Shown: piece by piece, positions 7,280-15,764 of the stretch | Layout: every line of letters begins with the position of its first letter | Position numbering within the stretch: position 1 is the stretch's first letter | NCBI GenBank assembly: GCA_002428885.1 | Contig: DIYE01000315.1 | Coordinates: forward strand, 18,517 to 53,743 | DNA: 35,227 bases | Origin: Alphaproteobacteria bacterium UBA6062 | Lineage (GTDB): Bacteria; Pseudomonadota; Alphaproteobacteria; Sneathiellales; Sneathiellaceae | Reading direction: 5' to 3' | Program-made: the position numbers and the translations under genes | Notes under the pieces: generated by a model | The model's database searches: none | The model's input: the letters and a program-made list of their open reading frames with translations, nothing else | Told to the model about the DNA's origin: nothing

Positions 7280-9466
7280 ATGCAGGCGGTGGTTAGGCAG
7301 ACATCTGCAATAACACAAACATTCAAAACTTTTCTGTTGGCCGGGATCGCTGTCAGCGCTTTTCCCGGCGTCGTTCTTGCTGCTGAGGATACAGTCGCCA
7401 GCGATGAACCGGTTGTCTTGGAACCGATCGTTATCACGGCACGGAAAGTAAAGGAAAAGCTGAGAGATGCGCCGCTTGCCGTGACAGCAAAGACACGGGA
7501 TACGCTGGATATTGAAAAAACGGATACGCTCGCCGATGTTGCCAAAACGGCACCCAATGTGATGGCATTCAATGCCAATGGGATGTCTTTTATCATTCGG
7601 GGTGTCGGTTCACAATCCATGCAGGGCCTGAATACTGAAACCGGTGTTGGTTTGTTTGCCGATGAAGTTTATCTTGGCAGGCCGGATGCGGCGCCGGTGT
7701 ATCTTGATGATCTGGAGCGTGTCGAGGTCGTGAGAGGGGCGCAGGCATCTCTTTATGGACGCAACACTATTGGCGGGGCCGTCAATCTCGTCGCAAGAGA
7801 GCCGGGGGAAGTTCTGTCGACAGAAGTGAAAGCATCCGTTGGAAATGACGGTTCAAGACGTTTGCGCGGGGCTATCGATGTGCCGGTTGGTGACAGTGGC
7901 TGGTTTACCCGGACTTTCCTGAGTTTTAATCGGCAGCCCGACGGTATCGATAACCTGTCAACCGGCCAGTCCGACCTGAACCAGGATGCTATCTCCGGGC
8001 GTGTAACCGTGCTTGGAGATGTGGGAGACAATACCTCGCTCAAATTTACCCTTGATGGCGAGCGGGTAAAGGATGATTCCATGGGCGGATGGGCACCGGT
8101 GGCGTTGGCTTTTAATCATCAGTCTAATCTTGACTTTCCCGGAGAACAGACGGATGTCCGGGGCGGCGGAACCGTGCGTCTCGATCATGACTTTGATAGG
8201 ATGTATATCAGATCGATTACGGCTTACCGGAAATTCACCGAGGACATGATCCTGGATGGAGATTTCGGCTCCGGGCCTTATAATCCCGGTGGCGGTGTCT
8301 TTGCCCTCCAGCAGGGACGGGATCAGAACCAGTGGCAGTTTACACAGGAATTCCGGTTAACATCGGATACATTTTCCGATCCGCAACCCGGGGACATCGG
8401 TTGGAATGCCGGCCTTTTTTACATGTATGAGAATTTTGACGGATATGAGTTTTTTGAACTGGCCTCTGTCGACAGATCTCAGGTTAGCCGGAATGCCTTG
8501 GACGGTACCTCTAAAACCTACGCCGTTTTTGGCGGTTTCAATTATCGGATCACGGATGCTTTGAGTTTACAGGGCGGCGGCCGGATAACACGAGAAGACA
8601 AATCCGGAACTGTCGAAATTTTAAGTCCTTCAGGCACTAATTTTTACGGAACGCCCCAGTCCGGGAAGGCGAGCCTGTCGACCACTAATATTAGTCCGGA
8701 GATCGGCGTCAGTTACGCATTGGATGATAATGCGCTGCTATACGGCCGTATTTCGCGAGGCTTTAAGTCTGGCGGTATTGCGCAGTTCTTCAATGCGGAT
8801 GGTTCTGTCAATGTTTATGATCCGGAAACATCCCTCAATTTTGAAGCCGGGGTTAAGACAAGCTTCCTCAATGACAAAGTTTCCATGGAACTCAATGTCT
8901 TTCACACGGATTGGAAAGATATGCAGTCCAATGTCTTTATCAGCGATTTCCAGCGTGTGACAGCCAACGCGGCTTCAGCGACATCAAAGGGCGCGGAAGT
9001 GGCGCTGGCGGCGGCTGTTACAGATGAATTGCGGATCGGAGCATCCTATGGCTTCCTGCAATCGAAATTTGATGACTTTGTTTATACCTATTTCTCGGCC
9101 GGAGCGGGTTCCAACGTAACCGTCGATTTCTCCGGTAACGATGTGCCGATTGCCCCAAAACATTCCGCCAGTCTGACCCTGGACTGGGATCGAAAACTCG
9201 ATAACGGGATGGCATTATCAGCTAGCGGAATATACTCCTACCGCAGCAGTTATGCTTTCGATTCTGTTGGAACCTATCGTCAGGCACCAACGCACCTTGT
9301 TGATGCTTCTCTGGGGCTTGGCTATGGTAATTGGCAGGCAAAGCTTTGGGTGAAAAATCTGCTCGATGAAGAATATCTCAGCAACTATTTCCTCTTTACC
9401 GGCGCCGATTACGGCATTGCGGCCAAGGGGAGGAGCTTTGGTGTTTCCCTCAGTCATAAATGGTAA
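7280..9466 (+). CDS. TonB-dependent outer-membrane receptor 1 (putative ferric siderophore)
   Basis: The 728-residue protein begins with a signal peptide (hydrophobic FLLAGIAVSAFPGVVLAA, cleavage near residue 34-35). A TonB-box-like EPIVITARK and a plug domain follow, with plug motifs IIRGVGSQ, LDDLERVEVVRGAQASLYG and NTIGGAVNLV. The rest is a long beta barrel ending in an aromatic residue (SLSHKW). Barrel landmarks such as SRGFKSGG and WVKNLLDEEYLSNYF are typical of iron-siderophore receptors. It is 38 bases upstream of the periplasmic binding protein gene, so receptor and importer are probably co-transcribed. The precise ligand cannot be told from sequence; the neighbouring catechol-degradation operon makes a catecholate ligand worth testing. 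Confidence 0.9.
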   Translation: MQAVVRQTSAITQTFKTFLLAGIAVSAFPGVVLAAEDTVASDEPVVLEPIVITARKVKEKLRDAPLAVTAKTRDTLDIEKTDTLADVAKTAPNVMAFNANGMSFIIRGVGSQSMQGLNTETGVGLFADEVYLGRPDAAPVYLDDLERVEVVRGAQASLYGRNTIGGAVNLVAREPGEVLSTEVKASVGNDGSRRLRGAIDVPVGDSGWFTRTFLSFNRQPDGIDNLSTGQSDLNQDAISGRVTVLGDVGDNTSLKFTLDGERVKDDSMGGWAPVALAFNHQSNLDFPGEQTDVRGGGTVRLDHDFDRMYIRSITAYRKFTEDMILDGDFGSGPYNPGGGVFALQQGRDQNQWQFTQEFRLTSDTFSDPQPGDIGWNAGLFYMYENFDGYEFFELASVDRSQVSRNALDGTSKTYAVFGGFNYRITDALSLQGGGRITREDKSGTVEILSPSGTNFYGTPQSGKASLSTTNISPEIGVSYALDDNALLYGRISRGFKSGGIAQFFNADGSVNVYDPETSLNFEAGVKTSFLNDKVSMELNVFHTDWKDMQSNVFISDFQRVTANAASATSKGAEVALAAAVTDELRIGASYGFLQSKFDDFVYTYFSAGAGSNVTVDFSGNDVPIAPKHSASLTLDWDRKLDNGMALSASGIYSYRSSYAFDSVGTYRQAPTHLVDASLGLGYGNWQAKLWVKNLLDEEYLSNYFLFTGADYGIAAKGRSFGVSLSHKW

Positions 9467-9504
9467 TCTAAGGAAGGCACCCTCTTTTAGGGGCTAACAG
9501 ATCA

Positions 9505-10452
9505 ATGAAAAAGTGCTTTATTCTCTTCGTTCTCCTCATGTGGTCGGGGGTTGCCGTCGCCGGAGACTATCCTGTGACACTCAAGGACGGTCGCGGTAAG
9601 GATGTCACGCTTTCTCAGAAACCGGAAAAAGTCGCCGCTCTGTGGGTCGCAGCGGCTGATCTTCTGGTGGCTCTCGGTCGTCCTGTTGCAGGCATCACAA
9701 CTTACGAAGGAGAACGGCCTGTCTATCTTGGTAAGGGACTGGATAATGCCAAAGACTTAGGGGACATCACGGCGCCCAATCTGGAAATGATTGCAACCAC
9801 GGATCTGGATCTGACAATCGGCATGACGCGCTATAACGCGGTTTATGCGGATGAGATCGAAAAATCCGGGCCTCTCCTGACATATGATGCTGAGGACATT
9901 GATGCTTCCCTCAAGGCCGTTGCCAAACTGGGGCGGGCACTGGGGGCTGCTGAACAGGCGGATAAAATGAACGCGGATTTTTTGGCGCTGCGCAAAGATT
10001 ATGCGGCAAAGGCGCCCAAAAAAGCCAAGTCTGTTTTATTTATCTGGTCTTACCAGGATACGCTTTATGGCTATCAGGATAATATTATGACAGCCCAGCT
10101 TGTCGGCACTGTTGGCACTGTCAACCCGCTGGGCAGGAATGAGGATGCTGAATCCCCCGATGCGGCCTTTGTATCCCTCGAAGCAGAGCAACTGTTGGCG
10201 CTGGATCCGGACGTTATTCTGATGTTTGTTTCTCATGGTGGAGCCGTTAAATTCAGCCCGGTCTACGAACGCTTGAAAGCCTATAAAAATAACAAGATTT
10301 ACAGTGTTGGTTATCAGTATTCACAGCCAAGCGGTCCTATCGCGCGAGAACTGGTTGTGAGAGAAGCAGCTCACTTGATTTACCCCGACATTTTTGAGAA
10401 GCCGTTCATGCCGGATGCAGCTCGGGCCAAGCCTATTCAGTTTGCGCAATGA
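9505..10452 (+). CDS. ABC importer periplasmic binding protein, iron-siderophore type (FecB/FepB-like)
   Basis: The 315-residue protein has a signal peptide (MKKCFILFVLLMWSGVAVAG, cleavage near 19-20). The class III binding-protein fold has two lobes: the first around KVAALWVAAADLLVALG, the second around EQLLALDPDVILMF, joined by the usual long helix. It would capture a ferric siderophore (less likely haem or cobalamin) in the periplasm. Its stop overlaps the start of the first permease in ATGA, which implies translational coupling. The distance from the TonB receptor is 38 bases, supporting one operon from outer-membrane capture to inner-membrane import. Confidence 0.87.
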   Translation: MKKCFILFVLLMWSGVAVAGDYPVTLKDGRGKDVTLSQKPEKVAALWVAAADLLVALGRPVAGITTYEGERPVYLGKGLDNAKDLGDITAPNLEMIATTDLDLTIGMTRYNAVYADEIEKSGPLLTYDAEDIDASLKAVAKLGRALGAAEQADKMNADFLALRKDYAAKAPKKAKSVLFIWSYQDTLYGYQDNIMTAQLVGTVGTVNPLGRNEDAESPDAAFVSLEAEQLLALDPDVILMFVSHGGAVKFSPVYERLKAYKNNKIYSVGYQYSQPSGPIARELVVREAAHLIYPDIFEKPFMPDAARAKPIQFAQ

Positions 10453-11462
10453 ACACAGTGTCAGAGACCGGATATGGGCGGATTTCTGTTTTAATCCCCT
10501 TTATTGCCGCTATCGGCGCCCTGGGCTCTGCGCTTAATCTTGCGACTGGTGCCTATGACACATCCCTTTTACAGGCGATTTCCTTTCTCATACAGGATGA
10601 TGGATCAAACGCCGCTTTTTCTGTTCGAGAATTAAGGCTTCCAAGAGTGCTCTGCGCTTTTGGCGTTGGGGCGGCGCTGGCGCTTTCCGGTGCGCTGATT
10701 CAGGTTATTACCCGTAACCCTCTTGGAGATCCCGGATTGACGGGGGTTACTGGCGGGGCCGCCCTGGGGGTCGCCGTCTGTATGACCGCCATAACGGTTT
10801 CTCCCTCAGTGATGATTGTTTTCGGGATTGCCGGCGGTTTAATGGCGGCGTTTATGACGATGTTGATCGCTGGAAATACCCGGAACAGACCGATCAAACT
10901 TATACTGGCGGGGGTTGCGGTATCTGTTTTCTGCATTGCGGCAACCAGCACATTGATGATCCTCTCGAAATCCTCGTTGCAAACTCTTTACTTCTGGATG
11001 ATTGGCGGCTTCACAAACCGGGGATGGCCGGAATTTTCGTTATTCTGGCCTTGGGCTCTGGTTGGGGCTCTGGTGAGCCTGGCTGTTTGTCCAATCTTGA
11101 GTTATCTGAAGTTTGATGATGCTTCGGCGGCCTCCATGGGCTTGAACGCAGGTCGGTGGAGAGTAATTGCAGGTCTTGCTTCTGTGGTTCTCGCGGCCGC
11201 CAGTGTCGCGGTTGCTGGGCCGATCGGGTTTATTGGTTTTGTCACGCCGCATCTGTCATCCCTTCTTCTCGGCCGTCAGCAAAGCAAAATGGGCCTTTGG
11301 CTTGTGGTAAGCGCCCTGGTGGGGGGCGGCGTCGTGGCCTGGTCTGATGCTTTGGTCCGCCTTGTTTTTGAAGGCCGCGTCCCGGCGGGGATCCTGATAA
11401 CGATCGTCGGCGGATGCCTGTTCCTGCTGATGGCACGCCGTCTGGGGCAGGTCGCCAGGTGA
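10449..11462 (+). CDS. FecCD-family ABC importer permease, subunit 1
   Basis: The 337-residue, strongly hydrophobic protein has the FecCD signatures: LRLPRVLCAFGVGAALALSG, ITRNPLGDPGLTGVTGGA near residue 90, AGPIGFIGFVTPH near residue 258 (contact with the ATPase) and a C-terminal GRVPAGILITIVGG. About ten membrane segments are expected. It pairs with the next permease to form the importer channel. Its start overlaps the binding-protein stop by 4 bases and its end touches the next permease. Confidence 0.92.
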   Translation: MNTVSETGYGRISVLIPFIAAIGALGSALNLATGAYDTSLLQAISFLIQDDGSNAAFSVRELRLPRVLCAFGVGAALALSGALIQVITRNPLGDPGLTGVTGGAALGVAVCMTAITVSPSVMIVFGIAGGLMAAFMTMLIAGNTRNRPIKLILAGVAVSVFCIAATSTLMILSKSSLQTLYFWMIGGFTNRGWPEFSLFWPWALVGALVSLAVCPILSYLKFDDASAASMGLNAGRWRVIAGLASVVLAAASVAVAGPIGFIGFVTPHLSSLLLGRQQSKMGLWLVVSALVGGGVVAWSDALVRLVFEGRVPAGILITIVGGCLFLLMARRLGQVAR

Positions 11463-11464
11463 GG

Positions 11465-12496
11465 ATGTTGGGTTTGGTGCGTTGGTTCTTGCTTATTCTG
11501 TTGCTGGTTCTGAGCTGTCTTCTGTCTTTGCGTTTTGGATCTGTCGGAACCGATTGGCAGGATGTGTGGAGATTGTTTTCCGGAACCGGGGGAGCGGTGA
11601 CAGATATTATTCGGGAATATCGCTTACCCAGAACTGCGGCGGCCATCGTGATCGGGGTTTATCTCTCTCTATCTGGCCTGATATTCCAGACAGTGCTGCG
11701 TAATCCGCTGGCGGATCCCACGCTTTTCGGCGTTTCGGGAGGCGCTTCTTTAGCTGTCGTAATAGCGATGGGCGTTGCCATAACATTCAACCCTTCCGAA
11801 ACAGGATTAAAGGCGGCCTCCAGTTATCTGTCGCTGGAATGGATACCGCTTATTGCCCTGTTTGGCGGATTGTCGGCGACCGGATTGATTTTTCTGATGT
11901 CCTGGAGTCGCGGATTTTCTGCTATTCGCCTGATTTTGATGGGGGTTATTCTAGCCTCTGTTCTGCAGGCGCTTGTCATGGCCATGGTGGTCGGTTTGTC
12001 TGAAGCCAGAACGGAACTGGCGATCCTGTGGCTGGCCGGCTCTCTCTACGCCCGCGATTTCAGTCACATTATACCGGCTCTTCCCTGGGGAGCAGCGGGA
12101 CTGTTACTGGTTTTTCTGATGTTACCACAGTTATCGGCGCTCAGACTGGATGCTTTGACGGCCAGATCTGTCGGGGTTTCTGTCGGCATGGTTTCACCTG
12201 TGCTTCTGGTGATTGCCGCCTGTTTTGCTGCAAGTGCGGTTTCCATCGCCGGTCCTGTTGGTTTTGTCGGACTTATTGTCCCTCATATTTCAAGGCTTAT
12301 TGGCAGCTATCAAATGAAAGATCAGATATTAACGAATATGGTTGTTGGTGCGACTTTGGTTATTGTCGGCGATACGGTTGGCCGTACGGTTCTCCCGCCT
12401 TTGGAAATCCCGGTCGGCATCGTGACAAGCCTGATGGGCGCACCGGTTTTTGCATTGTTGATTTATATCGGGATGAGACGGAACAGTTATGCTTGA
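11465..12496 (+). CDS. FecCD-family ABC importer permease, subunit 2
   Basis: The second FecCD permease has about 343 residues. Its motifs parallel those of the first: EYRLPRTAAAIVIGVYLSLSG, LRNPLADPTLFGVSGGAS, AGPVGFVGLIVPHISR and PLEIPVGIVTSLMGAPVF. Two starts are possible: ATG at 11465, or GTG at 11459 overlapping the first permease's stop as GTGA. I list ATG, with AGGTGAGG immediately upstream; the short spacing leaves GTG open. A still longer frame start at 11414 would overlap the first permease by 49 bases and is unlikely. It overlaps the ATPase gene by 8 bases. Confidence 0.9.
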   Translation: MLGLVRWFLLILLLVLSCLLSLRFGSVGTDWQDVWRLFSGTGGAVTDIIREYRLPRTAAAIVIGVYLSLSGLIFQTVLRNPLADPTLFGVSGGASLAVVIAMGVAITFNPSETGLKAASSYLSLEWIPLIALFGGLSATGLIFLMSWSRGFSAIRLILMGVILASVLQALVMAMVVGLSEARTELAILWLAGSLYARDFSHIIPALPWGAAGLLLVFLMLPQLSALRLDALTARSVGVSVGMVSPVLLVIAACFAASAVSIAGPVGFVGLIVPHISRLIGSYQMKDQILTNMVVGATLVIVGDTVGRTVLPPLEIPVGIVTSLMGAPVFALLIYIGMRRNSYA

Positions 12497-13262
12497 AGCC
12501 CGTAATCTATCCGTCGGTTATGCCGACAAAACCATTCTGGAAGATATCAGCGTCTTGATTGCCAAAGAGGATATTTCGGTTCTTGTCGGGGCGAACGGAT
12601 CCGGAAAATCAACATTGCTAAAAGCACTGGCGGGTTTACACCCTCTGAAAGCCGGGCAGGTTCACCTGGATGGGGAGGTACTTCATCATCTGCCCCGCCG
12701 GGAGGTTGCCTCAAAGATTGCCGTCTTGTCTCAGTCTCCGCAGGCGCCGGAAGGCTTGACTGTTTATCAGTTGGTAGAACATGGGCAATTTGCTCAACGT
12801 CGTTTTTTTGAGGCTCCGGATCCGGACGGTGTTATGGCTGCTCTCGACTTTACCGGCATGTCTACCTATGCGCACCGTCCCTTTGAGGCTTTGTCGGGAG
12901 GGGAACAGCAAAGGGTCTGGATTTCGCTGGCACTGGCGCAGAAGCCACAGATGCTTCTGCTGGACGAACCTACTTCTTATCTGGATATGGGGCACCAGAT
13001 TGACGTCCTTGAGTTATTGAAGCGATTGCATCGGGAGCAGGGGATTGGCATGCTGATGGTTCTGCATGACATCAATCACGCCAGCCTGTATGCAGACCGT
13101 ATTATGGCTATTCGAGAGGGCGCCATTTTGGCTGACGGAGCCCCTTCAGAGATTGTCACATCTGAACTGGTTAGAGCCCTGTTTGGCGCAGAGGTGAGCG
13201 TTCTTTCGGATCCGACCGGTCAACATCCTTATTGTGTGCCTAAGGGAAGGTTAAAGGTTTGA
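12489..13262 (+). CDS. ABC importer ATPase, FecE/FepC type
   Basis: The 257-residue ATPase is full length. Walker A is GANGSGKST at 34-42, the Q-loop lies in VLSQSPQAPEG (79-89), the signature is LSGGEQQRV at 135-143, Walker B is MLLLDE at 155-160 and the switch is His193 (VLHDINHAS). These residues, with the D-loop SYLDMGHQID, are typical of iron-siderophore/haem/cobalamin importers. It energises the two FecCD permeases and ends the + strand uptake operon. It runs to within 29 bases of the convergent TetR gene, with no obvious terminator hairpin in that gap. Confidence 0.93.
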   Translation: MLEARNLSVGYADKTILEDISVLIAKEDISVLVGANGSGKSTLLKALAGLHPLKAGQVHLDGEVLHHLPRREVASKIAVLSQSPQAPEGLTVYQLVEHGQFAQRRFFEAPDPDGVMAALDFTGMSTYAHRPFEALSGGEQQRVWISLALAQKPQMLLLDEPTSYLDMGHQIDVLELLKRLHREQGIGMLMVLHDINHASLYADRIMAIREGAILADGAPSEIVTSELVRALFGAEVSVLSDPTGQHPYCVPKGRLKV

Positions 13263-13291
13263 CATATCATCTTGATCTGGATGCTGCCAAA

Positions 13292-13912
13292 TCAGGTGTT
13301 TATTAGGCCAGCCAGCACATTTCTTTGAATGGCCGGGGTCATGGCTTTAAGGTCAATCGCTTTGGGGTCTGCCAGATACTGCATGGTAATGCCTCGAAGC
13401 ATGCCGACGATGATGATGGAGGCCTGGTCCGGATCCGTATCAGCCTTATAGTCCCCTGTTTCAATACCTGCCCGGACAAGGCCTGCAACCCGTCCGCGGA
13501 ATGTTGTGTAAACGCTGATAATTTCATCCTGGATTTCCGGAATGGCTCCTAATGCTTCACCGATTATGACATGCAGGGCGCGAATCCTGTCTTCGCGGTC
13601 AGCCACGTCCTTCAGGTAAAGCTCTAAAAAGTCGGTCATCAGTTCTTGCGCATGCTTGGTATCCTGTTTTCCCGGAGCGTCTTCAAAGCGCCGCATGATA
13701 TGCGCCAGAACGGCTCTTAAAAGTCCTTCTTTGGATTTGAAGCGATTGCTGACAAGGGTACCGGTGCACCCGGCTGTATTTCCGATCTGAATGAGGGTTG
13801 TCCGCAGATATCCTTGAGTTGCAAACAGTTCAAGCGCCGCATTTATGATGCGCTGATCTGAATCCTGTCTTCGTTCCTCATTACTGCGCCGTGTCTGCGT
13901 AGAGCGTGCCAT
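13292..13912 (-). CDS. TetR-family regulator at the end of siderophore operon 2
   Basis: The 206-residue protein has an N-terminal TetR helix-turn-helix: NAALELFATQGYLRTTLIQI followed by AGCTGTLVSNRFKSKEGLL, residues about 24-66. The C-terminal ligand domain is unassigned. It lies on the same strand as, and 111 bases downstream of, the two fused ABC transporters. In that gap is a perfect ACCGGCCGGT palindrome (14005-14014), which could be its operator. It would be a repressor of this operon or of a local promoter, but nothing identifies the ligand. No strong ribosome site is visible before ATG at 13912. Confidence 0.85.
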   Translation of the reverse strand: MARSTQTRRSNEERRQDSDQRIINAALELFATQGYLRTTLIQIGNTAGCTGTLVSNRFKSKEGLLRAVLAHIMRRFEDAPGKQDTKHAQELMTDFLELYLKDVADREDRIRALHVIIGEALGAIPEIQDEIISVYTTFRGRVAGLVRAGIETGDYKADTDPDQASIIIVGMLRGITMQYLADPKAIDLKAMTPAIQRNVLAGLINT

Positions 13913-14004
13913 TCTAAAGTCTTTTATTGTTTGGATGACCGGAAAATTAGCACATTTTCTGAAAAATACTGCAAAGAGTTAGGTCTGGGCGATTTTAGCT
14001 GGTA

Positions 14005-14014
14005 ACCGGCCGGT
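14005..14014. promoter_or_regulatory. ACCGGCCGGT palindrome upstream of the TetR gene
   Basis: This perfect 10-bp palindrome lies about 93 bases upstream of the TetR start and just past the stop of the preceding ABC gene. It could be an operator of the TetR protein or a weak hairpin. Position is the only support. Confidence 0.25.
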
Positions 14015-14023
14015 CTGGTAGCT

Positions 14024-15757
14024 TCAATCGCTTAAATTCCAGTGTCTGGTTTCCTGGTGATCTGCCCAGAGTTTTTTGTAAAGATCACAGAATTCAAGGA
14101 GCTCCTGATGCGTGCCCTGTGATAAAATTCGACCGCTTTCCATGACGATAATTTTGTCGGCGTTGGTGATTGTTGACAGTCGATGAGCGATTACGAGAAC
14201 TGTTTTCTGTCGGGTCAGGCGAGCGATGGCTTTTTGTATCTGTCGGGCATTGATCGGATCGACTGAGGCCATGGCTTCATCAAGAAGGATGATGGGGGCA
14301 TCTTTCAAGAGTGCCCTGGCGATGGTGATCCGCTGTTTTTGGCCTCCGGAAAGCCGGGTGCCAGCCTGGCCTGTTCGAGATTCAAGTCCCTCGGGTGTCT
14401 CCGTGATAAACTGTTTTATTTGTGCGTTTTCTATAGCTGCAGTGAGGCTTTCTTCCGGATAACCCACAATACCCAGATCAATGTTTCTGCGAATGGTGTC
14501 ATCAATCAGGAGTGTTTCCTGTGTTACAACGGAAAAATAACGGCAAAGATCTTCTTCTCTCAGGCAGTCAACCGGCTGGTCTCCGATATAGATATTTCCC
14601 ATATCGGGATCCCAGAACCGGGTGGCGAGACTGAAGAGCGTTGTTTTACCTGCGCCGCTCGGGCCGACGATAGCAGTCAACTCCCCGGCTTTTGCGGTAA
14701 AGGAAATATTCTCCACAACCGGTATGCTGGCGTTATATCCGAAGCTGACATTCTCAAAATGCAGATCCGGAGTTGCTATCTGAATGTCCTTGTCCATTCC
14801 GTCCTTCAGGGTCGGGAGATCCAGAAACCGGTTTATGTTTTTTGCTGCAGTTTGTGCCAGGCGATACTGGCCGCTGCCTGCGAAAAACAGCAGTAATGGA
14901 TTATAGAGGGAAAGCGCCAGGAAGAGCGTGCATATCACAATCAAGCCTGCAGAGCGATCCGTCATCACGTCTTGCAGACTGAAATAGGCGGCAGGCGCCA
15001 GTGCACTTTCCATGGCGAGCAGACTGACGACGGAAAGCGGGGTTAGCTTCCAGGCGGATTGTTTATAGGCGTTTATCAGGGCGTTCAAATCTCCCCTGAA
15101 GTAACGGTCCTTCTGGCCAACGGCATTGAACACCCGAAGAACCGGCATGCCGGTGAAATGCTCGGTAATACGGGAGTTTAACGCGGCGATTTGTTGTGTT
15201 CTTCTCGCGACGCTTCCGGCCATGACTTTGTTATAGAAGTAAAGACAGGGTAGGCCGAGCAGGAAGCCGGACAAAAGCAGCAACGCCATTTTAGGAGTCT
15301 GAAAGAGAAGAAACATCATTAGCATTGCCGGAATGACGATCGCACCGGCCGTCATGCTGGCGCCGCCACCGATAAAAGCCTCAAGCCACTTTATGTCATC
15401 ATTGAAAAGCGCAATAAGTTCCCCTTGCTTGCGGCTTTTTATGGCCCCTAACGGCATTCTTCTCAAATGCCTGAGCAGTGCCAGACGGGTTTTTTCGCCC
15501 AGTTCGAACGCCAGGCGGTAAGAATGGCTGAAATGAATGGAAAGAAGGAGATAGCGCAGGCCCGGAATGCAAAGAACTGACACTGAAAGCTCGAACATCA
15601 GGTCAGGGTCTGGAGAGGTCGTCAACATATAAAGAGCCCAGGCTGCCAGAAGAGGAACAGCGCCGCAAAGAACAATGTGCAGAATGGCCGGAAGAGCTGC
15701 GATGGCCAGGTCTCTACCTTTGATATGCTCCGATAATATGTTTAACAAAACTCTCAT
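14024..15757 (-). CDS. Fused ABC transporter permease-ATPase, IrtB/YbtQ-like siderophore importer half
   Basis: The 577-residue protein has an N-terminal exporter-fold membrane domain (about residues 1-310, six segments expected) and a C-terminal ATPase. Walker A is GPSGAGKTT at 365-373, followed by the signature LSGGQKQRITIARALL and Walker B PIILLDEAMASVDPINARQI. The exporter fold in an operon behind a TonB receptor matches the heterodimeric IrtAB/YbtPQ importers, which take up ferric siderophores despite their exporter architecture. Its start is 7 bases after the stop of the partner half. Direction of transport is inferred from context; an exporter role cannot be excluded from sequence. Confidence 0.85.
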   Translation of the reverse strand: MRVLLNILSEHIKGRDLAIAALPAILHIVLCGAVPLLAAWALYMLTTSPDPDLMFELSVSVLCIPGLRYLLLSIHFSHSYRLAFELGEKTRLALLRHLRRMPLGAIKSRKQGELIALFNDDIKWLEAFIGGGASMTAGAIVIPAMLMMFLLFQTPKMALLLLSGFLLGLPCLYFYNKVMAGSVARRTQQIAALNSRITEHFTGMPVLRVFNAVGQKDRYFRGDLNALINAYKQSAWKLTPLSVVSLLAMESALAPAAYFSLQDVMTDRSAGLIVICTLFLALSLYNPLLLFFAGSGQYRLAQTAAKNINRFLDLPTLKDGMDKDIQIATPDLHFENVSFGYNASIPVVENISFTAKAGELTAIVGPSGAGKTTLFSLATRFWDPDMGNIYIGDQPVDCLREEDLCRYFSVVTQETLLIDDTIRRNIDLGIVGYPEESLTAAIENAQIKQFITETPEGLESRTGQAGTRLSGGQKQRITIARALLKDAPIILLDEAMASVDPINARQIQKAIARLTRQKTVLVIAHRLSTITNADKIIVMESGRILSQGTHQELLEFCDLYKKLWADHQETRHWNLSD

Positions 15758-15764
15758 TCGTTTG

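Noticed and set aside
9505..13262. Binding protein, FecCD permeases and ATPase as a BtuFCD vitamin B12 importer.
   Set aside because: No B12 riboswitch precedes this cluster. An AraC regulator and a siderophore-type TonB receptor do, so ferric siderophore uptake is the better call.
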